Assembly (NCBI RefSeq): GCF_003386665.1
Contig: NZ_QTUB01000001.1
Coordinates: 1,426,001-1,490,000 of the forward strand
From: Xenorhabdus cabanillasii
GTDB taxonomy: Bacteria > Pseudomonadota > Gammaproteobacteria > Enterobacterales > Enterobacteriaceae
Direction: 5' to 3'
Length of the DNA stretch: 64,000 bases
A program made the translations under genes and the position numbers. This document shows positions 8,228-17,945 of the stretch, piece by piece. The notes beneath the pieces are model-generated. The model did no database searches, was not told where the DNA came from, and was given only the letters and a program-made list of their open reading frames with translations. How positions within the stretch are numbered: the first letter of the stretch is position 1; the number at the start of each line of letters is the position of its first letter.

Positions 8228-9059
8228 TCTTGTTTCATTTAATACCCAACGTAGTTTATGTGTTTTAAAAATAAACGGAATAATAACTCTGGAAGATATT
8301 TCTTCACGAACAGGAACAGAATCTAGCGGTTATAATATATCCGCATTTTTGGAAAATGGTCATAATACGATAAGACTTCTCATGGGGCGTATGCCATTTG
8401 ATAAGGATACAAAGAAATTTCATAAAGAGTCATGGTGTGAAGCAACAATAAGAAAAGTCTCTTCTCACGATGAACAAGGTATAATAATTAGCCATATAAA
8501 ATTAACCGTGGATGAGCATGGAAATGTGACAACGAAACAATCGATAAACACTAATGAAAAATTTGATTATGCAAATATGTCAACAACGAAAGGGGAAATA
8601 AACTTATTTGCAGCTCAAAAAAATTTTTCAGTCAATGGATTGCCAAACTGGATGTGGACAAAGGCCACGCCTGTCACGGAAAATGATCTACCCGCTATAA
8701 AAGTAGTTTATCAGGAAATCAGTAATGCTTTTTCACGTCATGATCTGGATAAAGTCTGGAAAATGAGCCAATCAGCTTGGGAAGAGTGGGCTATAGCTGA
8801 TAACAGTAGTGCCAAGATATTTTTTGACTCTATGGATTTTGAAGAAAACATAAGCGATAAATTTTCTGTTAAAGAGCCTGATTGGAAAAATTATAAATTG
8901 ATTAGCTACAAAAACGGTCGATTATTCCGTCTAGAAAGAGGTGTATTAGGATCTTCTCCTATTATTTTCCACAATAAAGAGAAGAATAAAAATTATAATT
9001 ATAATCCTTACTTATCCATTATCAATGGAAAAGTTGTTATCGCTAGATAATTAATTTAT

Positions 9060-9095
9060 TAGGCTAATCAGTTATTAGTAATACTGATTGGCCTA
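9060..9095 (+). terminator. Hairpin after immunity copy 4
   Basis: TAGGCTAATCAGT (9060-9072) pairs with ACTGATTGGCCTA (9083-9095), with one wobble. It is related to the hairpins after copies 2 and 3 but diverged. It lies ten bases after the stop codon and has no clear T-run. Between 9096 and 9463 the sequence is AT-rich, and I see no gene. Confidence 0.45.
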
Positions 9096-9463
9096 ACTCT
9101 TATTAATAAAAGAAAGTTTAATTATCAAATAGAATAAAAGTATTACATTGATATATTAATGATAATTATTTCATCAGATAAATTATATTATAAATGTATT
9201 AATTTTCACTCTGATAGTGTTTGTCCATTATTATGTGAACACAATAAGAGTATAAATATCATATGACTGCTTCAGAAACAACCACTTTTAAAAAGGAATG
9301 TTTTTTAGGTTGTTAAACAAAAAATGTGAATTTTTATTTATATTATCTTTTGATGGTATGAATCCATTATTATAAATAATTCTACTTAAAGCACAATATG
9401 CATTATTGCCACAACTACAAAAATCAGGCAGCCTAAAATGGTTTAGAGTGCTTTTCAGCGACA

Positions 9464-9615
9464 ATAAAAACTCTCGTAGCCTGAAAGGGAGAGCAAGTAT
9501 TGCGGTGCATCTGCGTACTTTGGGAAGCAGATATCTCCAGTATAAACAATCTTAGTTTGTTCAGTGATAAAGGTTTCTTAAACTCAAAAATATCTCAGAA
9601 GAGTGTTTTTATATT
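9464..9615 (+). ncRNA. Putative structured RNA element, copy 2
   Basis: This matches 2963-3106, most strongly over CGTAGCCTGAAAGGGAGAGC and the ATCTGC/GCAGAT hairpin (perfect here). It ends in CTC-AGAA-GAG followed by TGTTTTTATA. It sits after the last immunity gene, as copy 1 sits after the first, so it probably belongs to the 3' flank of the ancestral effector/immunity module. Its end abuts the opposing terminator at 9616-9645. Base changes on both sides of stems support RNA structure; function is unknown. Confidence 0.45.
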
Positions 9616-9645
9616 AAAAAAATAAAAGGGCGATATATTCGCCCT
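9616..9645 (-). terminator. Rho-independent terminator of the tautomerase gene
   Basis: Read on the minus strand, AGGGCGA-ATATA-TCGCCCT forms a 7-bp stem followed by TTTTATTTTTTT. It lies 32 nt beyond the stop codon at 9677 and is a textbook terminator. Confidence 0.85.
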
Positions 9646-9676
9646 AATAATTCATTTAATTTATTAAAAATAGTGC

Positions 9677-9883
9677 TTATTTCTTCGCAGCAGCCCGTAC
9701 TTCCGTCACGCTCTTGCCACCGATTCCCCAGTTATCCGTTTCCACTTCATCAATAATGACAAACGTTGTTGCCGGATTCTTGCCAAGTACATCCACCAGC
9801 AACTGGGTTGCACCTTCAATCAGTTGTTTCTTCTGTTCAGCAGTTGCCCCTTCGCGGGTGATTTTGATGTTCACAAATGGCAT
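9677..9883 (-). CDS. 4-oxalocrotonate tautomerase family protein
   Basis: This 68-residue protein begins MPFVNIKI; removal of Met exposes Pro1, the catalytic base of this superfamily. Its length and the C-terminal GIGGKSVTEVRAA match the small hexameric 2-hydroxymuconate tautomerase subgroup. GGAG lies just before the start. Such enzymes interconvert keto and enol forms of unsaturated acids; the physiological substrate here is not evident. It follows yhjD on the same strand with a 56-nt gap and ends in a strong terminator, so the two may share a transcript. Confidence 0.88.
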   Translation of the reverse strand: MPFVNIKITREGATAEQKKQLIEGATQLLVDVLGKNPATTFVIIDEVETDNWGIGGKSVTEVRAAAKK

Positions 9884-9939
9884 AAATGACTCCTTTTTGA
9901 TTTGTTATGAAATGCTTCTGATGAAGCAGTCTCGTTTTG

Positions 9940-10911
9940 TTACTCTTTTTTCTCTGCTGTGGCGATCCAGGCAGCGCAAAACAGGGTCAGTCGGGCAAAG
10001 AAATAGAAAAATGCCATCAGGCCAATTACTGAGCCAAAGGCTGCGCCAGAAGGTGAACTGGCAAGGCGTGGCAGCATCATGGTCATAATCGATTTAATGA
10101 TCTCAAACCCAATGGCGGCCATTAATGTTCCCTGAAACAGGGCTTTCCGCTCAGGCCGATGACGAGGCAAGATCCACAATATCCATAGAAATAACAAATA
10201 ATTGGCAGAAATGGAAATCGTCATGCCAATGGATGTCCATACGGGGCGCAGCCATTCAATACTTTCTAAGCCAAGGGCATGGACGATGGTTGCCTGAGCA
10301 GAGCCAGCGATGGAGTTCAGGGAAAGTGTTATCACTAATGCGAATAGCAGGCCAAATAGAGAGAAAATATCCCGAATATATTGAGAGTAAATTTTTTCTT
10401 TATCTTCGTGAGTATGCTCCCAGACATCACGGGATTGAGCACGGATCGCTTCCCGCAGGTTGCCGACCCAGTTCACGCCTGAGTAAAGCGCAATCGCCAA
10501 ACCTGTCAATCCAACGGTTGTTCTCTGCTTTATGGCGGTATCAACACTATTTTTCAATGTATTTGCCAGAGTAGGATCACTGATGCTATTGGCTATACTG
10601 TTGATGAGTTTTGCCAGCAAATCAGGATTGGAAGCCAGCACAAAACCTGCGATAGCAAAAGAGAGCATCAGTATTGGGATCAGGGACAGAAAGGAAAAAT
10701 AGGTAATAGCTGCACCAAACTGACTGCCCATTCGATCATTGAAACGTTGAGCTGCCCTGATCAGATGGGCAATAAATGGGATATGGCGGATATAGTTGCC
10801 GATGCGGATCGTCACCGAAAACGCTTTCTTGCTGCCATCTAAACCTTTCTGTAATGGTGTGCTGGTTGTTCCTTTGCTGGAATATTTCCTTTTTTCAAAA
10901 TCATTTGGCAT
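9940..10911 (-). CDS. yhjD: Inner membrane protein YhjD
   Basis: This 323-residue YihY/BrkB-superfamily membrane protein matches my memory of E. coli YhjD. Shared stretches include RFNDRMGSQFGAAITYFSFL, KQRTTVGLTGLAIALYSGVN, NLREAIRAQSRDVWE and the C-terminal FYFFARLTLFCAAWIATAE. About six hydrophobic segments are visible between residues 65 and 315. The family was once annotated as ribonuclease BN, which is wrong; YhjD mutations can suppress LPS-transport defects in E. coli, hinting at a role in envelope lipid handling. The N-terminal 40 residues are polar and variable. Confidence 0.9.
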   Translation of the reverse strand: MPNDFEKRKYSSKGTTSTPLQKGLDGSKKAFSVTIRIGNYIRHIPFIAHLIRAAQRFNDRMGSQFGAAITYFSFLSLIPILMLSFAIAGFVLASNPDLLAKLINSIANSISDPTLANTLKNSVDTAIKQRTTVGLTGLAIALYSGVNWVGNLREAIRAQSRDVWEHTHEDKEKIYSQYIRDIFSLFGLLFALVITLSLNSIAGSAQATIVHALGLESIEWLRPVWTSIGMTISISANYLLFLWILWILPRHRPERKALFQGTLMAAIGFEIIKSIMTMMLPRLASSPSGAAFGSVIGLMAFFYFFARLTLFCAAWIATAEKKE

Positions 10912-11069
10912 ACATCCTCTTGGCTTTGCCTGATATGACTATAATGTAGCCCATTATAGCCGTCGTCTTCTAGGTTGCAGCTTTGATCATGTTTACTTAT
11001 CCCAATCCTACTGCCAGAGAGGGTGAGGGAGGGAGAATAAATGATTGGTCGAATATGGGGCGAATATGG

Positions 11070-11100
11070 AAAAGTCCGGTAGCTATGTTACCGGCTACCG
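11070..11100 (-). terminator. Possible terminator after phlA
   Basis: On the minus strand CGGTAGC pairs with GCTACCG and is followed by GACTTTT. It lies 45 nt past the phlA stop. The T-run is short, so the call is tentative. Confidence 0.45.
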
Positions 11101-11144
11101 TACTATGTATTATGTGCGATGTGAGTGAATTAAAGAGAGGTCAA

Positions 11145-14100
11145 TTAATCCAAAGAGTGACCCTTGATCCCACTATGTGTCGCGGGTATTTCTGTATTGT
11201 GACTCTCATTTTTCACGAAAGGAATTTTGCCGGAGAAGATATCCTTCTGAGCCTCGTTAGCAAGACCTGCGATGGAATCCGGCAGGTTAACTCCCATATT
11301 TTTACCTCTATCGTAGCCTGTTACAGATTGATGCCCGATTTGCTGGGTATTGACGGATACCTGCCCCTGCGTGCTGTCAATCCGGCTACCGGTTAAGTGG
11401 GTCTTACCAGCGACATCCAGATTAACTCCGTTAGTACCGTTGATGGTTGATTGCTCACCAATGGTTTCCTGCTCGAGAGTATCGTAATTACTCTTGAGTT
11501 TCCCATTATATCCTTTGAAGGCCGCGGTCAGGCGATCAGTCAGACTTGGGGCTTCCGCATCGGCTTTTTCATCATTGGTTACCGCCGTTTCAGGTGAACT
11601 TTCAGGCGAGTTGCTGTCAGCAATCGGTAGTGTTGTTTTATGGGAATCATCTCCTTTGACAGTTTTGCTATACCCTAATCCTGCATCCAGACCGATATTC
11701 AGGCTATCAGTTCTATTTTTTAAGCTTTCAACATTAAGGTTGCCACCGATATTACCCGTTACTTGATCTGCGGTAATATTAGTTCCCTTAAGGGATGTAT
11801 CCTGCGCACTGGTCAATACAACATTACTACCAGAAACCTGGCTGTTATGGTGAGTGACTTTGTTCAGATGATCGACACCGAATTTAACTTCACCACCAAT
11901 ATCGTATTTTTTATCGATGATGCTGTTATTTGTTTCTCCATTATCTCCGGTATTATCACCACCTTCATTGTTACGGACTTTACTGGATACGCCACCTTTG
12001 CCTTTAACGTCAAAGTTCCAGCCATTATTGTTAGCTGTATCCTGAGCAGCAGCCAGTTCAATTCCACCACGTTGGGCAGTCAAATCCACTTGTTTACCGG
12101 AGATATTCGTACCTTGTAGTGTCAGATTATTGCCCGCATTCAGATTGATACCTTGTCTGCCGGTGATAGTACTGGTTTGGGCTGTGGTACTGTTCTGTTG
12201 GCTGGTGTTATAGCCTGCGCCTGCACTGCCACTGAAGTTTTTACCATCTGGATTAGTGCCTACAGTTAGAGAAAGTTCTCCACTATGACCGTAATTGTTC
12301 TGTTCTCTGCGGTTAGTTGTCTGATTGAACTGAATATTTCCGCCAGAACTAACGTTTGTTCCGCCGTTGCCTGCATTCATGGATGTTCCCTGATAACGTG
12401 CGTCTCTGGTCACCTGAACATGAATACCATTTTGGGCATTAATACCGCTGGTAACGGCATTGTTATCGCTGGTGGATTCAGCCTGATAGCTGCCGTTACC
12501 TTTGCCATTGACAGAAAGGTCACTGCCTGTGCTGGTGTAAATGCGCAGACGGGCGTCGCCAACAGTATTAGAAGAATTGCTGTTCTGACGATTGTAGGCT
12601 GCTTCACTGGTATGGCTGCCAGCAGTCAGTGACATGCCGCCTTTATTTGCCTGATACTGGGTTCCTTGATCGTAAACATCTCCATTAGTGGTTACTTTGA
12701 TATCACCAGCTTTGACTGTAGTCACTACAGCATTTGATTGATAAGTATTGGTGTTATTGCTTTTGCCATTCATGGCAAGCTCAAGACCCGCATTTGGTAA
12801 TCCGGTTTTTGAGATCGCGGTATCCAATTTCCCGTCTGTTGCGGCTTTGGCCGTTTTTTCCACCGGACGGGACGTTGCACTGTAATCGGCTGAACCGCTG
12901 ATTTCACCCTCTACCTGTAATTGGCTTGTGGAATTTGATGCTGTATTGGCAGTCGCAACATTTTTGATGCTGCCCGCATTAGCCTGATAAGTTCCTTGTA
13001 CCTGATATTGAGTGCCTTGTTGTTTCAGTTCTCCCATGGCGTTCAGTTCAAGGTTGCCATTGATCTGAGCGTTTGACACTACCGCAGTGGTACGGTTCTG
13101 GGTATAAACATTATTGGAATAACCGCCCTCGGCTCCACCTCCGATCCTATCCATGCCACCAGTAGCGAATACACCGCCACGGACTTTGGTCTGTGAATTC
13201 TCGGTTGTTGTTTGATCTTCTGCTGCCAGCAGTGCGATGTTGTCGCCTGTAATTTTGGCGTCACCCTGTGTTGTTACCAGTTTTGCGCTTGTGATGGTGA
13301 CATTTTTTCCTGAGTTAATGGAAAGTTGGCCACCATGCAACTCGGCTTGATGCTGTGTAGTGGAATGGGTTTTCTGGTTATCGGTGGTATGTTCAAAACC
13401 GACACCAGCACGGTATTGCTTATCTTTCGTCTCATTAGTGTAATAGTGCCAGTCAAGATTGGTTTTCTCCTGCTGATACTTATTTTGTGCATCAAAGGCA
13501 AGTATGTTGATATTGCCTGATGTATTCAGATTCAGCTCTCCTGCGCTTTTCGCCAGACTGCCAATAACATTGATATCTTTGTTGCTGAGTAATTTCAGGT
13601 CAGTATCAGAAATTAACTGGCTACCGGAGCTGGTGTGCTGGTTTGTTTGTTCCTGGTTGGAATTTTTGGTGATATTAAAGATTGTGCCTTTTCTCTCATC
13701 AACCTTTTTATAGGCATGACTGACAGCATTATCGATGACTAACTGCCCATCATTAGCTTCAACATACGCTTCTTGTTGCGCTTTTACCTTACTGCCGGTA
13801 ATGGTGACACCATTTATTCCAGTCAGCAGTAAATGCCCATCTGCCTTGATGTCAGAGGCATGGTGTGTTTCCACTTTATCCTGATTGTCTTTATTGCTGC
13901 CACCTGCAATGCCACCCCAATAGCGTTTATTTTTCTCAATGAGATGATCATTGACGAGGGATTGCGTAGTGACTTTTACCTGTTGCCCCGCTGAAACAAT
14001 CAGGTTTTTGCCTGAATGTACCTGAGAGCCGATAATTTCAGCATTAGCTCCTGCGCTGATCCCAAGATCTCCCCCTGAGTTCAACTCACTGTTGACACTG

Positions 14101-15572
14101 CGCTGAGTAGTATTGATCTTTGTCCAGTTACCGGTTTGCAGCGCCAGGGTGTGATTCTTTTTATAGCCTGTTTCAACGGTCATTTCTGATTCCACTAAAC
14201 CAGCCAGTTTTACATCTTGTTTAGCGGATATAGAAAGTTGGTTTCCGGCGATAATTTTACTGCCAAGCACTTCTGCATTGCCTTCACTGGCGGTCAGATG
14301 AACATTTTCCTGTGCATTGAGGGAATTTCCTTCATATTGGTACTTTTCATTCTCATTAGTGACATCATACTGCCAGGATAATCGCCATTTGTTGTCGACG
14401 TTACGATTAAGCTGGTGAAGTTGCTGACCATCCAGTTTCAGATTGGCGCCGGTCAGTTTGATATTATCCCCTGTAATATCGGTTGCCATCACCTGATTAT
14501 TCTGGCGGGCGACCAGCGTGATGTTCTTACCGGCCAGTTGAGTGCGGGCAATGGATTCGTTAATTTGCTTTTGCGAGGTATGAACGCCACTAAAACGGCT
14601 ATCGTAGTTATCATCGCCTGTTTCATGTGATGAAGCCCGGTTAAGGCGTCCTTGAGACAGCAGGTTTTTGCCCTGCAATATAATATCTCCGCCTTGCAGG
14701 TTAGCAGCCTCCAATGTCACATCACCGTGGGAGGTAAGGTAAATACCGTCACCGGCAGTCATCTTACCTTGCAGATTGACTCCGCTTCCTTCCGCCGTAT
14801 TCAACAGCCGAATACGTCCCGCTTGCATACTACCGAGGTAATAACTATCAAGTGCATCCGTGCCTGATTGCTGTGATGTCAGGATTTGGCCATCCGCGGC
14901 AATCTGGTTATTTCCCATTGTAATATTGAGCGTTTTTTGGGTGATGACTTTGCCGTTGATATCAACTCTGGGGGCGATAAGGTTCAGAATATCATTATGG
15001 GACAAGCCATTATTTCTGATAGTCAGGGCATTTTGGTTATCGAAGTTCTTGAATCCTTGCAGGATACCATTTTCAACCAACGGATTACCGACAACCAGAG
15101 ATGCCTGATTTGTGTTGATAAAGTCACAGCCGTTGCAGGTGATGCCGTTGGGGTTTGCCAGCACATAATCAGCGGCCATGCCGAAGATCTCTTGTTTACC
15201 GAGTAAGAATGAAGGGTTGCGGCTGACCACTTCATTCAGAATGATACTGGCTGCCTGCTCATTCAAATTACTGTTAGCTGATAACTGCCCGGCCAGTTCC
15301 GATTGACCATTAACCAATGAGTTATTTAAGACAGCCCCCATTTGGTTGACGTTAAAATCCTGATACTGGTTATGGGATAAACCCGAATCGGAAGGGGCTA
15401 CGATATTGACGACTGTAGCACCTGTTGCTGCAATGGTGACATCCGGGCGATGTGCTGCATCACCACCGGGCGTAATGCCGTTGGCAAAACTGGTTGAACA
15501 AGTTGTCAGAATAATTGCCATTGATGCCGCAAGTTTCCCCGTAGGAGATAATCTGAACTTTTTTCTCTTCAT
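11145..15572 (-). CDS. phlA: Haemolysin PhlA, TpsA exoprotein (ShlA/HpmA type)
   Basis: This 1475-residue secreted protein has a signal peptide (KLAASMAIILTTCSTSFA) and a two-partner-secretion domain over about residues 30-270. The domain carries the NPNG motif and the CNGC pair (NPNGITCNGCDFINTNQASL) diagnostic of the ShlA/HpmA haemolysin group. A long filamentous beta-helix of repeats follows (NLNAGNNLTLQGTNISGKQ and similar). Length is close to Photorhabdus PhlA (about 1480) and shorter than ShlA. It is exported by PhlB, encoded just upstream, which in this group also activates the toxin. No frameshift is seen. Adhesin-only function is less likely given the Cys pair and partner type. Confidence 0.88.
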   Translation of the reverse strand: MKRKKFRLSPTGKLAASMAIILTTCSTSFANGITPGGDAAHRPDVTIAATGATVVNIVAPSDSGLSHNQYQDFNVNQMGAVLNNSLVNGQSELAGQLSANSNLNEQAASIILNEVVSRNPSFLLGKQEIFGMAADYVLANPNGITCNGCDFINTNQASLVVGNPLVENGILQGFKNFDNQNALTIRNNGLSHNDILNLIAPRVDINGKVITQKTLNITMGNNQIAADGQILTSQQSGTDALDSYYLGSMQAGRIRLLNTAEGSGVNLQGKMTAGDGIYLTSHGDVTLEAANLQGGDIILQGKNLLSQGRLNRASSHETGDDNYDSRFSGVHTSQKQINESIARTQLAGKNITLVARQNNQVMATDITGDNIKLTGANLKLDGQQLHQLNRNVDNKWRLSWQYDVTNENEKYQYEGNSLNAQENVHLTASEGNAEVLGSKIIAGNQLSISAKQDVKLAGLVESEMTVETGYKKNHTLALQTGNWTKINTTQRSVNSELNSGGDLGISAGANAEIIGSQVHSGKNLIVSAGQQVKVTTQSLVNDHLIEKNKRYWGGIAGGSNKDNQDKVETHHASDIKADGHLLLTGINGVTITGSKVKAQQEAYVEANDGQLVIDNAVSHAYKKVDERKGTIFNITKNSNQEQTNQHTSSGSQLISDTDLKLLSNKDINVIGSLAKSAGELNLNTSGNINILAFDAQNKYQQEKTNLDWHYYTNETKDKQYRAGVGFEHTTDNQKTHSTTQHQAELHGGQLSINSGKNVTITSAKLVTTQGDAKITGDNIALLAAEDQTTTENSQTKVRGGVFATGGMDRIGGGAEGGYSNNVYTQNRTTAVVSNAQINGNLELNAMGELKQQGTQYQVQGTYQANAGSIKNVATANTASNSTSQLQVEGEISGSADYSATSRPVEKTAKAATDGKLDTAISKTGLPNAGLELAMNGKSNNTNTYQSNAVVTTVKAGDIKVTTNGDVYDQGTQYQANKGGMSLTAGSHTSEAAYNRQNSNSSNTVGDARLRIYTSTGSDLSVNGKGNGSYQAESTSDNNAVTSGINAQNGIHVQVTRDARYQGTSMNAGNGGTNVSSGGNIQFNQTTNRREQNNYGHSGELSLTVGTNPDGKNFSGSAGAGYNTSQQNSTTAQTSTITGRQGINLNAGNNLTLQGTNISGKQVDLTAQRGGIELAAAQDTANNNGWNFDVKGKGGVSSKVRNNEGGDNTGDNGETNNSIIDKKYDIGGEVKFGVDHLNKVTHHNSQVSGSNVVLTSAQDTSLKGTNITADQVTGNIGGNLNVESLKNRTDSLNIGLDAGLGYSKTVKGDDSHKTTLPIADSNSPESSPETAVTNDEKADAEAPSLTDRLTAAFKGYNGKLKSNYDTLEQETIGEQSTINGTNGVNLDVAGKTHLTGSRIDSTQGQVSVNTQQIGHQSVTGYDRGKNMGVNLPDSIAGLANEAQKDIFSGKIPFVKNESHNTEIPATHSGIKGHSLD

Positions 15573-15671
15573 ATTATTACCTCTGTTTACTTTCTTTCTT
15601 GTGAGTGTGCAGCTACCCAGGGAGAAGCCTCCCAGGCTGGCTACGGTTAAAAAATCTGATGATTTAATAAG

Positions 15672-17384
15672 CTAAAAAGTGTAAGAAAAACGGGTTAACA
15701 GCTGTATGGGTTCATCCTTCCCCTTATTTTTATGGGCTAGCGTTTTGCCACGGTTCATCTCAACATCGGCAAAGAAATGTTGATAGCGCAAAGCTATACC
15801 AACACTTAATCCCGCATTGCTCTTCCATGGTTCCTGGTGGTTGTAGCTTTTGATCTGGCCGATATCTGCGCCGATACGCAGGGTAAGTGAACTTTCAGAC
15901 AGTGGTATTGAGTGGGATAAGGTATTTCTCAGATACCAGCCGTTATCTGCGGAAAGTGTGTTATTGCTGAACCCCCGCACTGTATTGCGGTCGGTAATAT
16001 TGAGCCACTCAACGCTGGGTAATCCTTTTGGGCTGTACTGAGCGTAAAACTGGCTATTAAATCGGTACGGCATAGCAAATAATTTGAAGTGCTGCTGTAA
16101 ATTTACTGATAGCTTCCCTTTGGTGAATTGCTTATTCAGGTTGTTTGTGGAGGTTTGGGCACCGAACCACGGTGTTCCTTGCTCAATACCGGCATCAAAA
16201 GTGATAAGACCACTGGGAGTAATTTGTAAGTGGCTGATTCCAAGTGAAAACACCGTTAATGTCTGGCTACTGTGCCTAAGTTTCTCAATACCGAAATAGT
16301 TGTTGTAATTTTTGTAGACAAATTGGCTGTTGACCGTCGAGAGTTGCGATTGATTACGGTGGAATATCCAATCCATACGTACACCCGACTGTTGTGAATT
16401 ACCATGCAGTTTGCTCGAATGTTTCTGTAATTTTGGACGGCTTGTGTAGCGGGAATAGCTGGTAAACCCGCTGAAAGTCACAGCCCCGTAAGGGAGTGAA
16501 TAGAACAGGGTGGCAGCCCGGTTATATTGGGTATTGGGTTTATCGGCAGTTCTGGGGATAGTACTGACACCACTGAAGCTGATGAAATCTGATAATCCCA
16601 GAGGGCTGTCGATACTGGTATTCAGCCGGTTAATCCATTTGCCGGTACTTTTTTGCCCATAGTTATCAGTTATTGCGGTGATCCGCCACGGAGTGGAATG
16701 CCGGTTATGCAGCCTGATGATAGAGCCGCCATTAACTGAACCGGGCAGAATATCAAGCGTTGTTTTGTTTGATTGCAGGCGATTCGACTGATCCAGCCCT
16801 TGATCCAACTGATTGAGATTCAAAGGTTGATTGATCAATCCGGGGAATAACATCCGGCTGTTAACCCAGTGATCACCGCCTTCAATGGCTTCGACGAATC
16901 CTTCAACAACATTGAGTCCCAATTCTCCACGGTGATTGGGAGCAATAAATTGTACCCGAGCTGTGATATAGCCTTTGGCAAGATAGAGATTCGTGATTTC
17001 TGCTGTCAGTTTGTTGATGTCATTGTTAGTAATGCAATGATCGGGCAATGCACTGAGTGTATCCAGATCTGCCAGAGAGAGCAGAGTCATCCCCTGAAGA
17101 TAAACACCACTGATATCCAGGCATGGTGGTGCTTTAACCAATACGGGTGATACAGTTTGTGGCGCAGTGGTATCAGTACGATCAATGAATCCTTGATGTC
17201 GGCGTTGTTCAATTAACCGGCCTATTTCTCGTGAACTTTCCTGTAAGGTTCTTCTGGCTTCATCCATTGTGGATTCCGTTATAGCGGATTCAGTCATAGA
17301 GAGTGCAAAGTCGGGAGTTTCAGGCAATGCGATTACCTGAATGGAGGTAGATAATAAGATGAGGATTGCTGTATTTTTAAACAT
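15672..17384 (-). CDS. phlB: Haemolysin activator/transporter PhlB (TpsB)
   Basis: This 570-residue outer-membrane protein of the ShlB/FhaC class has a signal peptide, then a periplasmic part with the POTRA-type stretch GVYLQGMTLLSLADLDTLS (about 94-112). It has the conserved LNQLDQGLDQSNRLQSN, and a C-terminal 16-strand barrel ending in aromatic Phe (LLTRFSYTF). The barrel holds the VRGF loop signature (NTVRGFSNN). It secretes PhlA through the outer membrane. It precedes phlA by 99 nt in the same direction, the order of the known Photorhabdus phlBA operon, which is reported to respond to iron. Confidence 0.9.
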   Translation of the reverse strand: MFKNTAILILLSTSIQVIALPETPDFALSMTESAITESTMDEARRTLQESSREIGRLIEQRRHQGFIDRTDTTAPQTVSPVLVKAPPCLDISGVYLQGMTLLSLADLDTLSALPDHCITNNDINKLTAEITNLYLAKGYITARVQFIAPNHRGELGLNVVEGFVEAIEGGDHWVNSRMLFPGLINQPLNLNQLDQGLDQSNRLQSNKTTLDILPGSVNGGSIIRLHNRHSTPWRITAITDNYGQKSTGKWINRLNTSIDSPLGLSDFISFSGVSTIPRTADKPNTQYNRAATLFYSLPYGAVTFSGFTSYSRYTSRPKLQKHSSKLHGNSQQSGVRMDWIFHRNQSQLSTVNSQFVYKNYNNYFGIEKLRHSSQTLTVFSLGISHLQITPSGLITFDAGIEQGTPWFGAQTSTNNLNKQFTKGKLSVNLQQHFKLFAMPYRFNSQFYAQYSPKGLPSVEWLNITDRNTVRGFSNNTLSADNGWYLRNTLSHSIPLSESSLTLRIGADIGQIKSYNHQEPWKSNAGLSVGIALRYQHFFADVEMNRGKTLAHKNKGKDEPIQLLTRFSYTF

Positions 17385-17868
17385 CTTAACACCCGAATGA
17401 CAATGGTTAAGTTGAAATGTAATTTGAGATCTATTGGATATAGTTATAATGGTTCACTAATTAATCATTAAAGCATAGAAATTATTTTATTTTGCTCTGA
17501 TTAACGGGATCAGTCTGTCTTATATGATTATTTATAGTTATATATTTAACTTAACCATTTACTATTACCCATTTTAGTTATGTTTTGTTGCGTAATTTAG
17601 AGTTAACTCAAATGAGAAGTGGATTTATCTGAAATTTCAAATGAATGGTGGAAAGGCATGAATTTTGTTTTTCAAAAATTCATGTTTAAAAGTGTGACAT
17701 TGGTTATTAATAGTACATGTGATTATTAATTTATATATTCTTATTTATTGAGAAAATAATCACGAGATAAAAATCTCACTTTCAAAAAAAAACAAAAAAA
17801 TAAAATATAAACAAGGGAAATATGAATTAAAGTAAATTAACAGGGGGAGGTAATGTGGGAGCGGATTA
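17385..17868. other. AT-rich spacer upstream of phlB
   Basis: There is no credible reading frame over about 480 bp. It should hold the phlBA promoter. I looked for a Fur box and found only weak AT-rich partial matches (for example around 17435-17455), not enough to call a site. Confidence 0.5.
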
Positions 17869-17899
17869 TTCAGCCAATGAATAATATTCATTGGCTGAA
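17869..17899 (-). terminator. Hairpin after hcp
   Basis: TTCAGCCAATGAA (17869-17881) pairs perfectly with TTCATTGGCTGAA (17887-17899), a 13-bp stem with a 5-nt loop, 47 nt after the hcp stop. Neither side carries a long T-run, so it may stabilise the abundant hcp transcript as much as terminate it. Confidence 0.6.
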
Positions 17900-17945
17900 A
17901 ATTTATTGCTTAAAACTTATTATTTAAAATCTGATGAATAAGATA

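Larger units (their letters stand above)
6972..9050 (+). pseudogene. Immunity-type protein copy 4, split by IS30
   Basis: The 5' part (6972-7144) encodes the export signal and ends in MEYKYL. The remainder (8231-9050) continues with VSFNTQRS and reaches the family C-terminus. Removing 7145-8230 (the IS and one copy of its TCT target) restores one open frame equivalent to copy 3. A GTG at 8217 at the IS edge opens a frame of 277 residues, but that product lacks the signal peptide and would stay in the cytoplasm. The 3' half differs from copy 3, and its C-terminal portion reads partly like copy 2, so the gene is also a mosaic. Confidence 0.8.

Noticed and set aside
8217..9050. Separate 277-aa immunity protein starting at a GTG on the IS30 edge
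   Set aside because: It lacks the signal peptide present in all paralogues; it is the 3' part of a gene split by the insertion.
11145..15572. Many plus-strand frames antisense to phlA
   Set aside because: They are shadows of the repetitive phlA coding sequence with no ribosome sites or recognisable products.
15612..15635. GGGAG/CTCCC hairpin between phlB and phlA as a terminator
   Set aside because: No T-run follows on the minus strand and the two genes are expected to be co-transcribed; at most a processing hairpin.
17385..17470. Fur box upstream of phlB
   Set aside because: Only weak AT-rich partial matches are present; reported iron response of phlBA is not enough to call a site.
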